Shown: in pieces, positions 1-9,781 of the stretch | How positions within the stretch are numbered: position 1 is the stretch's first letter | Layout: each line of letters starts with the position of its first letter | Source: Bacillus sp. T3 | GTDB lineage: Bacteria > Bacillota > Bacilli > Bacillales > Cytobacillaceae | Direction of reading: 5' to 3' | Length of the DNA stretch: 64,000 bases | Assembly (NCBI RefSeq): GCF_033449965.1 | Contig: NZ_CP137761.1 | Location: forward strand, 3,348,001 to 3,412,000 | The notes under the pieces: model-generated | What the model was told of the DNA's origin: nothing | Databases searched by the model: none | The model's input: only the letters and a program-made list of their open reading frames with translations | Made by a program: the position numbers and the translations under genes

Positions 1-3000
1 CATTCCTCTGGCTGTTTTTCATGCTTGGCAATCTTTTTACCAGACTTGTCACGCTGCTCGGTCGCATGCTTCAAGGATGTTTCGGCGACAGTTACAGCTG
101 TTCCTTGTTCCCGTTCTTCCTTTTCAGCCGTCTTCGTTTCCTTCTGTGCGGTTTGCAGCATATTTTCTAAAATACTGATTGGTTCTGCTGGTTCCGGAGC
201 GTCTCTCCACTCTTCATTAAGAGCTTGGAGCTTTTTCTCTAATTTCAACTGCTGCTTTTGTTCCGATTCCTTTGTCGCCTGAATAACCAGTAATTCTCTT
301 GCCTGTTCTTCCTTTGACTTTTGGAGCTGTTTTAGCTCTTCGATACTTCCATTAATCCCCTCTAATAGATGAGGAGAAAGACGAGGAAGCTCTTCACTTT
401 GGTCTGCTTTTTCATCAGATGGAAAAGCGGCTTCTTCAATAAAGAAAGATATTTCCTTAATATTTTGCTCAGTTGAGAGCTTCCATTCTAAATACGTTTG
501 ATTCCACTTGGATTTCATTTCAACGATATTTTCGTATTCCTTGACTATTTCTTGCTGCGCTAAACCTAAGGCTTCCTTTTGCTTCTCCTTCTCCAGCTTT
601 ACCCGTTTATTTTCCTGGTGAAGCGTTTTTTCTTGTACAAAATCTTCTAAAGTGCCCACATCGGTTTTAAGCTTTTCAATCTTTTGATTGGTTTTCTCTA
701 GCTGTGCTTTTAGATCAAGCTGTAAATCTTTTTCTTTTTGTTGGTTAGTGGTGATTTCCTGTAATTGCGCTTTCTTAGAAAGCAGTGCATTCTGTTCCTG
801 ATTCAACGCCTTTTCGATCTCGCTAGAAAGCTCACCTGATAAGAATCGATCGATTTCTTTTAACATCCGACGTAACAAGATTTCTGTTTTTTCAAGTTCG
901 ATGAGCGTATCTTTTTTCTCGTGAATTTGATTAGCAATCTTAATTTTCCAGTTGTTAAATTGGTTTTTATCCGTTAACAGCTCTTTTTCGGAGCCATTAA
1001 TGATGACAAAGGATGATGGCTGCCCGTCACTGTTCATTTCCTCCCGTAAGAAAATCGGAACTGGACTGTTGAACAATCTTCCGGTCAGCACCTGCTGATT
1101 TATTTTTTGCCATTGCGGCCCGCTAACGACCAAACCATATGGTAGGAGCGGATACGTCACAAGGTGGTTTGCTAATTCCTCAGGACTTAATGATTGGAGA
1201 AATTGCGTTCCATAAAAGACATCAATGCCCGTCTTCTCATCGATCCAGTCCTTTAATTCTTTCACATCTTTATTGGCAATCCAGAAAGGCTCATCATTTA
1301 AGGAATGGTCAAGCTGGGTTTCCCAAAGTTCTTTTTTCATTTGTTCAGCCTGTTGCAAATTTATGCTAAGTAGTTCTTCAATCTGTAACACATACTTCGA
1401 TAAAAGCGAATGCGTAAACGGCACCGTGACATCAGTTATTAAGCCATGAAGCTTTTCGAATAGCCTAGCCTCTTTTTGCTGTTGCACTTCATGTGCTGCT
1501 GTTAATTCTTCACATTTTTCTTCAGAAAACTGAATTGCTTGAGCGAGCGTTCCATGTGAATTGGCTAGTAGATTCTGCTTTTCACTCGATTCTTTATCTT
1601 TTGTTTGTAGATCTTCTAATCTATCTTTTTTATCTTTTATTTGTTTTGCTAGATTCTCGATATAGCCGTTTACATCATAGGTTAAGCGGTCGCCAAACTC
1701 TTTCGTTAGCGCTTCTTCCTTCGCTTCAAAAGTATGAATTTGCGTATAGAGAAAATCAATTTCCGTAGAAGCTTGAGCGATTTCTTTTGTTTTTTGTTTA
1801 TCCTGCCCAGCTAGCTCGGCTTCTTTTTTCTTTAGGAACTTTCGATACCCGAAGTACTGTTTTAGTGCTTCTTGTAATGATTGATAAGACTGCTCCCATT
1901 GCTTTCTAGCTTCTTGTTTAATTTCATCCATTCTTTGATTCGTTTGTTGTAAACCACTATTTTGTTCCAATGTCGCAATCTGCTGGGAAAGAGCGCGAAT
2001 GCTTTGTTCGTTTTCACTCCACTCCTTCAATAGCAGTAGAAAGGACAGTTCTTCTTTTCTTTGTTGTTTCTCTTTTACGGTCATTTGAAGGGAAGTATGC
2101 TTATCCCGTTCTGCCACTAATTTCTTATCCCAGTCCATGACTTCTCTATGTGCCTTTGCATACTCTAAATTGTCTTTTTGAAAGAACAATTCTGCTTGTC
2201 GGATCGCTAACTTTTCCATATCTTTAGCTAAAGTAAGCAACGTTTCCTCTTCAGATTGCTTCAAATGCTCTAACGCACCAAGCAATTGTCTGCCAACCTT
2301 TACACTACCTTGAACAATTTCTTTATGCTCGACCCCTTTTGCTAGATGCTCTTCAAATGGGACAATGTCTTCTAAAAACTCCTTGTGTGCTTGCTCTCTT
2401 TTTAATAGCACAGGCAGGTCCTTCGCAATACTAGCCTGACTTTTAAAAATCTCGACTAGATCGTCCTTTTGATGATCAGTCCGTTGCAAAACCTGACTAA
2501 CCGTTGGAATAATCCGTTTTTGAAACAAGGAATGATCATCCTCAGCGCCTTCGAAGTATTTACCCACGCCACCTTCATCCTTGTTAATGTCCTTCATAAT
2601 ATCCCAGTCCTTACGGTTAATCCCGTATGTATCTAGGATCCGATAGTGCTTTTTCGTATCGCGGTAAACGTCATAGCCATTCCATTTTAAATAGTCCTTC
2701 AAACTTTCGTTTTCCGCTACTTCTTCATCTTCAAACAACGGAATATGCTCAAGCGCCGCTTCTTCTTTCCGTTCAAATTCTCTTGTATAAAACGTAATAT
2801 TCGGGAGGATTTTCGCTTCCTGCTCCAATGTTTTGCTTTCAGTTCCACCTTCTTCACTCATCGAAATCCGCTGCTCAGCTGAGAACATTCCGCCGGTGAC
2901 AAGGTGACGGCTGTCGGCACCGTCTAATTCCCATTGAATAACAACATGAAAGGTATAGGGAATAAATTGCTCTTTTTGATTAAAAAAGAACTGCTGATAA

Positions 3001-3212
3001 TAACGATTATTTTGTTTTCCCCAAGACGTACCAGGTTTAAGGATTTGGAAGATGGTTTGCAGGAACACACCCTTCCCGCCCCCATTCATCATCGCAATCA
3101 GACCATTGGTTGAGGTCTTTTCATTATGAAAATTAAATGTGGTATCTTTGTATTGTTTTTGCATGCCATCATACTTCAGGCCAACAATTCTAATACGGTG
3201 GATTTTCGGCAT
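1..3212 (-). CDS. jetC: Wadjet SMC-like ATPase JetC (3' end outside window)
   Basis: Reading frame open on the minus strand from ATG 3212 to the window edge, about 1070 codons seen. The N-terminus carries an SMC/MukB-type P-loop (MMNGGGKGVFLQ, residues about 41-52). The rest is very rich in Glu, Lys, Gln and Leu, as expected for long coiled-coil arms; I checked the frame at 2579-2521 and at the edge. The C-terminal Walker B/signature part is not in the window. ATG 3212 follows AGGAGG at good spacing and overlaps the end of jetB by 23 bp; ATG 3218 is an in-frame alternative. Together with the JetA kleisin and JetB subunits it would form a loop-extruding motor that senses small circular DNA for cleavage by JetD. 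Assignment rests on P-loop, coiled coil and operon context. Confidence 0.88.
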   Translation of the reverse strand, partial: MPKIHRIRIVGLKYDGMQKQYKDTTFNFHNEKTSTNGLIAMMNGGGKGVFLQTIFQILKPGTSWGKQNNRYYQQFFFNQKEQFIPYTFHVVIQWELDGADSRHLVTGGMFSAEQRISMSEEGGTESKTLEQEAKILPNITFYTREFERKEEAALEHIPLFEDEEVAENESLKDYLKWNGYDVYRDTKKHYRILDTYGINRKDWDIMKDINKDEGGVGKYFEGAEDDHSLFQKRIIPTVSQVLQRTDHQKDDLVEIFKSQASIAKDLPVLLKREQAHKEFLEDIVPFEEHLAKGVEHKEIVQGSVKVGRQLLGALEHLKQSEEETLLTLAKDMEKLAIRQAELFFQKDNLEYAKAHREVMDWDKKLVAERDKHTSLQMTVKEKQQRKEELSFLLLLKEWSENEQSIRALSQQIATLEQNSGLQQTNQRMDEIKQEARKQWEQSYQSLQEALKQYFGYRKFLKKKEAELAGQDKQKTKEIAQASTEIDFLYTQIHTFEAKEEALTKEFGDRLTYDVNGYIENLAKQIKDKKDRLEDLQTKDKESSEKQNLLANSHGTLAQAIQFSEEKCEELTAAHEVQQQKEARLFEKLHGLITDVTVPFTHSLLSKYVLQIEELLSINLQQAEQMKKELWETQLDHSLNDEPFWIANKDVKELKDWIDEKTGIDVFYGTQFLQSLSPEELANHLVTYPLLPYGLVVSGPQWQKINQQVLTGRLFNSPVPIFLREEMNSDGQPSSFVIINGSEKELLTDKNQFNNWKIKIANQIHEKKDTLIELEKTEILLRRMLKEIDRFLSGELSSEIEKALNQEQNALLSKKAQLQEITTNQQKEKDLQLDLKAQLEKTNQKIEKLKTDVGTLEDFVQEKTLHQENKRVKLEKEKQKEALGLAQQEIVKEYENIVEMKSKWNQTYLEWKLSTEQNIKEISFFIEEAAFPSDEKADQSEELPRLSPHLLEGINGSIEELKQLQKSKEEQARELLVIQATKESEQKQQLKLEKKLQALNEEWRDAPEPAEPISILENMLQTAQKETKTAEKEEREQGTAVTVAETSLKHATEQRDKSGKKIAKHEKQPEE

Positions 3213-3936
3213 GCTCATCCTCCTCTGGTGTTATTAGTTTCTTTAATAATTCGTAACGATCATAATCATGATACAGGTATTCAATCCGCTCAAATAGTTC
3301 TTGTTTTGGAATCACCTTCGGAATATCATCGCGATCTAGAATGACGATCAACCCTTCCGTCTCTAATAAGCGCATGCTACTGGCAATTAAACCAATTCGG
3401 GTTCGTCTATTACCTTTTTTGATTCCATAGTCATCGGTGTCAACCTCCATATACTTCCAGGTTGTCACCATTTCCTTCATATCGATCCGTTCTTCATCGC
3501 CGAAATTAGGTTTCGTTTTCAGAATACTATCCCAGTTCATGATAAGATCGTTGACCTGACGTTCTAATGCGTAGTAACTGATTCCTTCCCGCTTTGTCCT
3601 GATTTTTGCGGCCTGGTTGCGATCGATGGTTGCTAAAAAAGACATAATTACCATGCTCATTAGATGAAAGTGTTTTTTTGATTCCACCTGCTTATGCTTT
3701 TCTTTCAAATGGGTAAAATTTGTCGCATAGACCGAACCGGTCGGCTGAACAACTAATTGAATCCGTTTTGGCGATTCAATGATATATGTACCTGATTCGT
3801 CTGCTAATAAAAGAACAGTCTGTCTCACTTCCGGATCAAAATAGGTCTGGAAGTGTTCGCTCATTTCATCGATAACTTTATCTTTTAATAGAGAAAAATA
3901 GATAGCGGATGCTTTTTTAATAGTTTCGGCATTCAT
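3190..3936 (-). CDS. jetB: Wadjet subunit JetB (MukE-like)
   Basis: A 248-residue soluble protein with no signal peptide or membrane segment, of the size and position of JetB (DUF4194/MukE-like winged-helix subunit). It starts at ATG 3936 with AGGAGG upstream, and its start overlaps the jetA stop in an ATGA arrangement, so translation is probably coupled. The C-terminal part (MRLLETEGLIVILDRDDIPK) looks like the beta-wing of a winged helix, and the last residues overlap the start of jetC. In the family, JetB binds the JetA kleisin and the SMC heads. The assignment is from context and size more than from a diagnostic motif. Confidence 0.82.
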   Translation of the reverse strand: MNAETIKKASAIYFSLLKDKVIDEMSEHFQTYFDPEVRQTVLLLADESGTYIIESPKRIQLVVQPTGSVYATNFTHLKEKHKQVESKKHFHLMSMVIMSFLATIDRNQAAKIRTKREGISYYALERQVNDLIMNWDSILKTKPNFGDEERIDMKEMVTTWKYMEVDTDDYGIKKGNRRTRIGLIASSMRLLETEGLIVILDRDDIPKVIPKQELFERIEYLYHDYDRYELLKKLITPEEDEHAENPPY

Positions 3937-5441
3937 CCTTTTTCCTCCTGAATACAGATTTTAAATGGGGTCAATTTCATCCGATGCCATAGTAATGGTT
4001 CGGCACGATGATCAAACTTCGTAAAGATTTTCAACCCTTCAAACAGTTGAAATTGCGGATATTCCTTCATTAATTTATAGAGGAGAATTTCCCGCTCATC
4101 ACTTAATGTTTCTTCCTTACGATGTAGGACTTGGACCTTTAGCGGCTTTTTATCAAACATCATCCACAAATCAATCGTTTCCGCTTCTTCTAGCCATAAA
4201 TCCTGTATTTCTAAAGGCAGCTCTGCTAGATCAGCTAACGAAAACTCTCCGTATGTTTGTAAATATTGAAAAACATAGCTCCATGCTTCAATAACCGAAT
4301 CCCAGTTCGTCACGCGGATTCGTGTCACACTATCATCGGTCTCTTCTTCCACTAATAGCTCGGTTTGTTGTTGTTCATCAAATTCCTGTTCACCCCAAAT
4401 CCAATCAAGCGGCAAAATGAATTCGTTTTTCGGTGAAAACAACGGCGAAAGAATCGTTTCGATCACATCGAAACGTTGAACGCCCTCTTTCATGATGCAA
4501 TTTTCATAAATATGCTCTCGAAATGAAACGAGGCTCGTTTCCCAAAACAAGGATGGGTTTTCGGCCTTTAATTTCATTTCGTGGGAAATATTTTGAATGA
4601 CGAGTTTGGCAAATCGATCATGCAATTGCCTTGTATGGCCAATTTTTTCTTGGAGCAGCAGCAATTCCTTTTGAATCCCATCATCTTGTTCATTTCTTCG
4701 TTTCGTTTTTTCAATCATGCTTGAAATTGTCCGAAAGTGACTTTTTTCTTCCTCAAATTGCTTTTCGATTTCCACCCGATTGTCGGCCCTTTGCCATTCT
4801 TCTTCCATCAATAAAATTTTGGGATTGTTGATCATTTCCTTTTGAAAGGAGAATTCTCTTGCCATTAAGCGGTTGACACGTGAAATGAGGTGATCGAGGT
4901 TTCGCGTAGCTTTTCGAAAATTACCGTTTTTAATCAGCTGCATACTATAGAGCTGTTCGATGGTGATTGAGAATTCCTCCGCCATTTCCCTGCTCATAAA
5001 AATCATTTCCTGAGCGACATCGGTGAGTTTATAAACGATCGAGCCGCCAATCTCTAAATTCGTATATAACTCATCCATGGTCACATAACGGAACACCTGC
5101 GTTTCCCATGATTGTCTATTTTCATCGTAATATAAGGCTTCAAACGGTTTACTATACTCTTCTTTCCCCTGATATAGCAGCCCGCTTGTCATCCGTTCAA
5201 TTTGCTTTTCGTCCGCTAACAGCTTCATCTGTTTCACGGCATCTTCGACCATATATTTAATATCCGATTTACGCCTGCTATCATCATCATTTAATTCTCG
5301 GTAAAAGATGGTGAGAAGCACCTGCATGAGAATACTTTGGATATATGGCTTCAGCTCCCCTATTTCCATTCCTCTGCCAAGCTCAAACAGCGGGTTTAAT
5401 CGTTGCATTCGCTGGGCAAAACCTTCCCATGATTCGTTCAT
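3933..5441 (-). CDS. jetA: Wadjet kleisin-like subunit JetA
   Basis: About 502 residues, mostly helical and charged, lying between jetD and jetB. A longer frame opens at ATG 5456, but the third ATG (5441) fits best: it follows GGAGGAG at the right distance and overlaps the jetD stop as ATGA. The N-terminal third (residues 20-200) is a helical domain with basic and acidic stretches and the middle (about 230-270) is a likely coiled coil. In Wadjet and MukBEF-type complexes this subunit is the kleisin that bridges the SMC heads and recruits JetB. The gene order suggests it is the second gene of a four-gene transcript. Identification is strong by context, moderate by sequence. Confidence 0.82.
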   Translation of the reverse strand: MNESWEGFAQRMQRLNPLFELGRGMEIGELKPYIQSILMQVLLTIFYRELNDDDSRRKSDIKYMVEDAVKQMKLLADEKQIERMTSGLLYQGKEEYSKPFEALYYDENRQSWETQVFRYVTMDELYTNLEIGGSIVYKLTDVAQEMIFMSREMAEEFSITIEQLYSMQLIKNGNFRKATRNLDHLISRVNRLMAREFSFQKEMINNPKILLMEEEWQRADNRVEIEKQFEEEKSHFRTISSMIEKTKRRNEQDDGIQKELLLLQEKIGHTRQLHDRFAKLVIQNISHEMKLKAENPSLFWETSLVSFREHIYENCIMKEGVQRFDVIETILSPLFSPKNEFILPLDWIWGEQEFDEQQQTELLVEEETDDSVTRIRVTNWDSVIEAWSYVFQYLQTYGEFSLADLAELPLEIQDLWLEEAETIDLWMMFDKKPLKVQVLHRKEETLSDEREILLYKLMKEYPQFQLFEGLKIFTKFDHRAEPLLWHRMKLTPFKICIQEEKG

Positions 5442-6511
5442 AGCCATCTCCTCCATGTTTCAATTGTTAACACTTCCTGTGGGATGCGCTTATTCTCCTG
5501 CCATAATTGCATGAGCTTCACCTGCTCCTCTTCGGTAAACCATTGAAGGAATGCATCACGGTAGTTTGTGTTTTGCGTTTGACCGAGTTTCTGGTCATTT
5601 CTTTGGTCAATACAATCCAGCATTTTACGATAAATTTTTAAGGCCGGCTGAATGCAGCAATCTTGGTATTTTTCCATCAGCCGAATCAGTATCCCGTATC
5701 CAGAAGCATCTAAATCACCGGCATAATAGAAAAGGTAGTCTTTTGGCGGAAACGTCCGGAAGAAAAACGAAAAGCTTCTTTCAATTTTCGTCCCTTCTCC
5801 ATAGATAATCAGTTCCGGTTCATAATCAAGAAGATTCTCTTCCAATAATTTAATGGCAGTATGAAAGAAAGATAGATTTTCGACGATTAGTACTCTTTGA
5901 ATATCTTTCATTTCTTTGCCTTGCTTGATCCAAAACACAAACGGCTCCCCGTAGTTCACCGTCTTAAGCTGATCCTCTGATAATCCAATTCGGGTTAAAA
6001 AGCCTTTCCCCTCAGGAAAGCTGTCACTGTCGATTAAGAACTTTTCATCGCCAAAGAGCTCGAGACTTCTTTCTTCTAATGACACGATTTCCCGTTCTTG
6101 GCTGGATTGGAGAAATGTATATACATTCTGGATTCGATTCCATTCGTCTACTGTTTGCCATTCAGGATGGCGCTCATAATAGGAAAAATCAAACTGATCA
6201 CTCAATTTCATCATCTCAAGCCGATCCCATTTTTTCTCGTTTACTTTTACATTAACCCAGTAAAAAAGGGGCAATGTTGGGGTTTTTCCGTTATATTGAT
6301 GATTTTGAATCGGTGTCAGTTGACCCTCACCTTGTAAGGTTTGGATTGCCTGATAAAACAACGAATACCCATCCATATCAAAATAATCATCCGAAAGCCT
6401 GCGCAACTGTAATTCTAAATCATTCATATTAATCTTCTTTTTCTGCTTAGGGTGTTGAATATCAGCAATAAACCCTCTCACCCTTGCTTCAATAATATCG
6501 ATTGTACTCAC
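5438..6511 (-). CDS. jetD: Wadjet nuclease JetD (TOPRIM / topoisomerase VI-A-like)
   Basis: 357 residues, first gene of the operon, GTG start at 6511. The C-terminal half holds a TOPRIM-like fold: an acidic residue in VLIVENLSFF (about 202-211) and a DxD in YYAGDLDASGYG (about 261-272), matching the DUF2220/DUF3322 family to which JetD belongs. JetD is the cleaving subunit that cuts closed circular DNA once the SMC motor has extruded it. Its stop overlaps the jetA start by ATGA. Position in front of jetA (D-A-B-C) differs from the A-B-C-D order of the best-studied Wadjet type I systems. The ribosome site before the GTG is weak, so the start is less certain. Confidence 0.87.
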   Translation of the reverse strand: MSTIDIIEARVRGFIADIQHPKQKKKINMNDLELQLRRLSDDYFDMDGYSLFYQAIQTLQGEGQLTPIQNHQYNGKTPTLPLFYWVNVKVNEKKWDRLEMMKLSDQFDFSYYERHPEWQTVDEWNRIQNVYTFLQSSQEREIVSLEERSLELFGDEKFLIDSDSFPEGKGFLTRIGLSEDQLKTVNYGEPFVFWIKQGKEMKDIQRVLIVENLSFFHTAIKLLEENLLDYEPELIIYGEGTKIERSFSFFFRTFPPKDYLFYYAGDLDASGYGILIRLMEKYQDCCIQPALKIYRKMLDCIDQRNDQKLGQTQNTNYRDAFLQWFTEEEQVKLMQLWQENKRIPQEVLTIETWRRWL

Positions 6512-6946
6512 CTACTTCTAAAAACAAAATTCGACATCCATCAATTATAAACTATTTTGGGAGCAGAGGGACCGTTCATGTGCTTCCTTTTTTGTTTTCT
6601 ATTATTAAATAATATATTTACAATTGAATTAATTTTGTTTGTAATAAGGTGTGAAACTACATATAACCGCACAGATGGCACTGTGCGGTTATATTAATAT
6701 TTATGTTGGCTGGGTGTTTTGGAATCGATCCCAGAAGACCTCGAACGCAGGAAAGAGTTACTAGTTATGAAATCTTCTAAGAAAGAAATACTCTAAATTT
6801 TATAGAATAGATTAATTAAAGGACAAAACATAATTTTAAGACTAATATGTTTTGTCCTTTATTATTCAAGGTTATGGCCCTAAAAAGAAAATTAAGCGCT
6901 GACCCTTTGCAGGAAAGCTCCTTATTGCTGAATAACAGTTTTATAA
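6512..6946. other. Intergenic stretch with two perfect hairpins
   Basis: No gene recognised between jetD and the aminotransferase. Two perfect inverted repeats are present: a 14-bp stem with a 6-nt loop at 6661-6694, and a 15-bp stem at 6818-6832/6846-6860 with a 13-nt loop. The second is flanked by A/T-rich sequence on both sides and may terminate transcripts in either direction; the first lacks a clear T tract. Confidence 0.6.
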
Positions 6947-8148
6947 TTAATAAACAGTATTATCTTTCTCTAATTCATGGTGAATTACTTCTCCTATAAG
7001 CCTTATACCCTCATTGATTTTGTCTATAGGCATATTCGAGTAATTTAAGCGCAAAGTATTTTTCTTTGTTCCATTCGGAAAGAATGGGCACCAGGAACAA
7101 ACGCAACATTAGCTTCTAAACATTTAGCAAGCAATTCTTTCGAATCAACAGACTCAGGAAGCTCAACCCAAATAAATAATCCACCTTCTGGCTTACTGTA
7201 AGACAAATTCTTTGGGAAAAATTCGTCCATACAAGATAACATAGCTGTGCATCTTTCTTTATAAACAGCTTTGATTTTATTAATGTGCTCTTCGATATCG
7301 TAAAGTTCTAAATACTTTGTTGTAATTCTTTGAGCAAAGCTGTCAGTATGTAAGTCAGCTATTTGCTTAAAAATAACGTACTTATCAATTAAAGATTCGT
7401 CTGCACAAATCCATCCAAGTCGAAGACCAGGAGAAAAAATCTTAGAGAAAGTGCTTATATAAATTACTCTATTCTCAGTGTCAAAATGTTTCACAGGCGG
7501 AAGTTCCTCTCCAGCAAATCTTACAGCTCCATAGGGATTATCCTCTACAATCAGCACATCATATTGATTAGCAAGCTCAATCATTTTTTTTCGTCTTTTG
7601 AGTTTTAATGTGCGACCTGTAGGGTTTTGGAAATCAGGAATAGTATAGATAAATTTTGTGTTTGGATGCTCTTGAAGCTTTTTCTCTAGCTCTTCCATAA
7701 CCATTCCATCTTCATCCATAGCTACTTCAACAAATTTGGCATTATATGACTTGAATGTATTAATTGCTGCAAGATAGGTTGGGCTTTCACAAATAATAGT
7801 ATCTCCCTCATTAATAAATAATCTTCCAGTAAGGTCGATTGCTTGCTGGGATCCTGATGTGATAAGAACATTTTCAATAGTAGAGTTGATTCCGGTACCT
7901 TTCATCCTTTGACAAATAGCTTCTCTTAAAGGAATATATCCTTCAGTCGTACTATATTGAAGAGAATCCGCACCTTTATCATTCAATACAGCATTGCATG
8001 CATCCTTAATAGCTTCTACTGGAAACATCTCTGGGGCTGGAAGTCCTCCCGCAAAAGAGATGACTTCTGGTCTTTCTGTTACTTTCAATATTTCACGTGT
8101 CTCAGAAGATTTTACTAAATGAGTTCTCTTAGCAAATTTCTTTTGCAT
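6947..8148 (-). CDS. PLP-dependent class I aminotransferase (apparent frameshift)
   Basis: A fold-type I PLP aminotransferase of the 2-aminoadipate/aromatic transaminase type. Visible features: LPAPEMFP near the N-terminus, TSGSQQAIDL (cofactor phosphate region), PDFQNPTGR, DNPYGAVRF, and the Schiff-base lysine in STFSKIFSPGLRLGW. Frame 1 stops early at 7045 after FVPGAHSF. The other frame continues with PFFPNGTKKN and ends at 6947 with GEVIHHELEKDNTVY, giving the usual length of about 400 residues. One base is missing close to a CCAGG at 7091-7095. Substrate cannot be told from sequence. ATG 8148 starts the protein. Confidence 0.85.
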
Positions 8149-8220
8149 TTATAAACACTCCCCTTCTAGAAAGCTAATGCTTTAAACCTCCAAATAGATT
8201 TGAATCATCATAACACGCAC

Positions 8221-8252
8221 AAAAAAGCCATACAATATTATAATTGTATGGC
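8221..8252 (-). terminator. Intrinsic terminator
   Basis: Perfect 10-bp stem (8227-8236 with 8243-8252), 6-nt loop, followed on the minus strand by six T. It lies just after the stop of the vestigial reading frame at 8261 and would end transcripts coming from that side before the aminotransferase gene. Confidence 0.8.
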
Positions 8253-8260
8253 GAACAATA

Positions 8261-8416
8261 TTAGGTAAGATCATTTAGCAAACGTTTAAGGATAATCAAT
8301 ACTTGCTCAAGCTCCTCGATCGTATTTGGTGCACAGACAGAAATCCTTACTGCCCTTTCTTGACACTTATTTCCAACACACCTACAAATAGAAGCCTTCC
8401 ATATAATAAAACTATT
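8261..8416 (-). pseudogene. C-terminal remnant of an aminotransferase-like gene
   Basis: An open frame without start codon, ending in TAA at 8261, reads CQERAVRISVCAPNTIEE then LEQVLIILKRLLNDLT. This resembles the extreme C-terminus of PLP-dependent aminotransferases or MocR-type regulators (small domain beta strand followed by the last helix). It keeps its own terminator at 8221-8252. Upstream the frame meets a stop at 8417-8419, next to the cysJ-like gene, so only about 51 codons remain. Probably left by deletion when the neighbouring gene moved in. Family assignment is tentative. Confidence 0.5.
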
Positions 8417-8421
8417 TTAAC

Positions 8422-9588
8422 TTAATAAACATCCCGCTGGTAACGGCCTTGCTTTTTCAAATCATTTAAATACGCTTCAGCTTCTTCTTGAGACATCGAT
8501 CCTTCTTTGGCAATAACCTCAATCAGTGTGTTGTGGACATCTTTTGCCATGCGATCCTTATCTCCACAAATATAGAAGTAGCCGCCATTTTCGAGCCAAT
8601 TGAATACTTCTTTGCTGTTTTCAAGAATTTTATGTTGAACATATACTTTTTGGTCAGTATCACGAGACCATGCAGTCTCTAATTTAGTGATGACCCCATC
8701 TTTTTGATATTGTTCTATTTCTGATTGGTAAAGGAAATCAGATGCGGCATGCTGGTCGCCAAAAAATAACCATGTTCTTCCTGTTGCTTTCGTTACCGCG
8801 CGTTCTTCAATAAACGAACGGAATGGGGCAATCCCTGTCCCAGGACCAACCATGATGATATCTGAATCAACCGATTCTGGTAAATGAAAGTGCTTATTTG
8901 GTTGAATAAATACTGGGAGGGTATCTCCTGCTTGGATACGTTCTGCAATTAATACAGAACAAACCCCTTTACGTAAACGGCCGTGCGCTGTGTATCTGAC
9001 AGCACCGATTGTTAGGTGCACTTCACCTGGGTGCGCACTTATGCTGCTTGCAATCGAATAAAGGCGTGGTGTCATTTTTCTAAGCATCGATACAAAGTCT
9101 TGAGCAGAGCCTTTCCATGGACCAAAATCTTGAACCATATCTAGTAAATCTCGCCCTGAGCAATATTCTTTTAACTGGCCTGCATTTTCTACTAACAAAA
9201 GCTTTTGTAGCTCTTCGTTATCGGTTAATTCTGCAGCCTGCTGCAATATCTTTTTTGATAACAGAGTAATTTCAAAATAGGTTGTTAACGCTTCACTTAC
9301 TGGAAGTGTTTCGCCTTGCTTATTAATCTCAACTTCCAATTCGGGATTCCAATTCATTTCCTTCATTAGGGAAGCCACAAGTTCCGGATCATTCGCAGGA
9401 ATAATACCAAGCGCATCACCTGGTACATAGGATAGTCCTGACCCTTCTAATGAAAACTCAATATGGATCGTTTCTTTAATAGAACCTGCTCCATTTAATT
9501 TAACATTTTTTAAAACCTTCGCATGGAATGGATTTGTTCTTGAATATGGTGCTGCAGTATTTTTATCATTCGTTATAGTCTGTTGCAT
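8422..9588 (-). CDS. Stand-alone CysJ-type FAD/NADPH reductase
   Basis: 388 residues from ATG 9588, which follows GAGGTG at 6-nt spacing; an upstream in-frame ATG (9624) lacks a site. It matches the C-terminal reductase part of sulfite reductase flavoprotein CysJ and other diflavin reductases: VPGDALGI, the FAD motif PRLYSIASS (about 187-195), GVCSVLIAE, the NADPH motif GPGTGIAPFRSFIEER, and YICGDKDRMAKDV. The C-terminus GRYQRDVY is typical of CysJ (terminal aromatic stacking on FAD). The N-terminal flavodoxin (FMN) domain of full CysJ is absent and no flavodoxin or sulfite reductase hemoprotein lies next to it. It would move electrons from NADPH to an unknown partner. Confidence 0.85.
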   Translation of the reverse strand: MQQTITNDKNTAAPYSRTNPFHAKVLKNVKLNGAGSIKETIHIEFSLEGSGLSYVPGDALGIIPANDPELVASLMKEMNWNPELEVEINKQGETLPVSEALTTYFEITLLSKKILQQAAELTDNEELQKLLLVENAGQLKEYCSGRDLLDMVQDFGPWKGSAQDFVSMLRKMTPRLYSIASSISAHPGEVHLTIGAVRYTAHGRLRKGVCSVLIAERIQAGDTLPVFIQPNKHFHLPESVDSDIIMVGPGTGIAPFRSFIEERAVTKATGRTWLFFGDQHAASDFLYQSEIEQYQKDGVITKLETAWSRDTDQKVYVQHKILENSKEVFNWLENGGYFYICGDKDRMAKDVHNTLIEVIAKEGSMSQEEAEAYLNDLKKQGRYQRDVY

Positions 9589-9781
9589 TCTTTTCACCTC
9601 AAAAAAGTAATCTATAATACACAAAAATTTTTTTACACAGTAAACGCATACATACTATTGTATATTGGACTTGCGAATAATGCATTAGTCAAATTTATGA
9701 TATTTTTTTTATTTTTTTGTGCAAAAACCACTAAAATGGAGTTTTTTGTATTTTTACCTCAATTTTGCAATCAACTTTTGT

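Noticed and set aside
1..3200. Plus-strand frames opposite jetC
   Set aside because: They are antisense shadows of the long coiled-coil gene with low-complexity composition.
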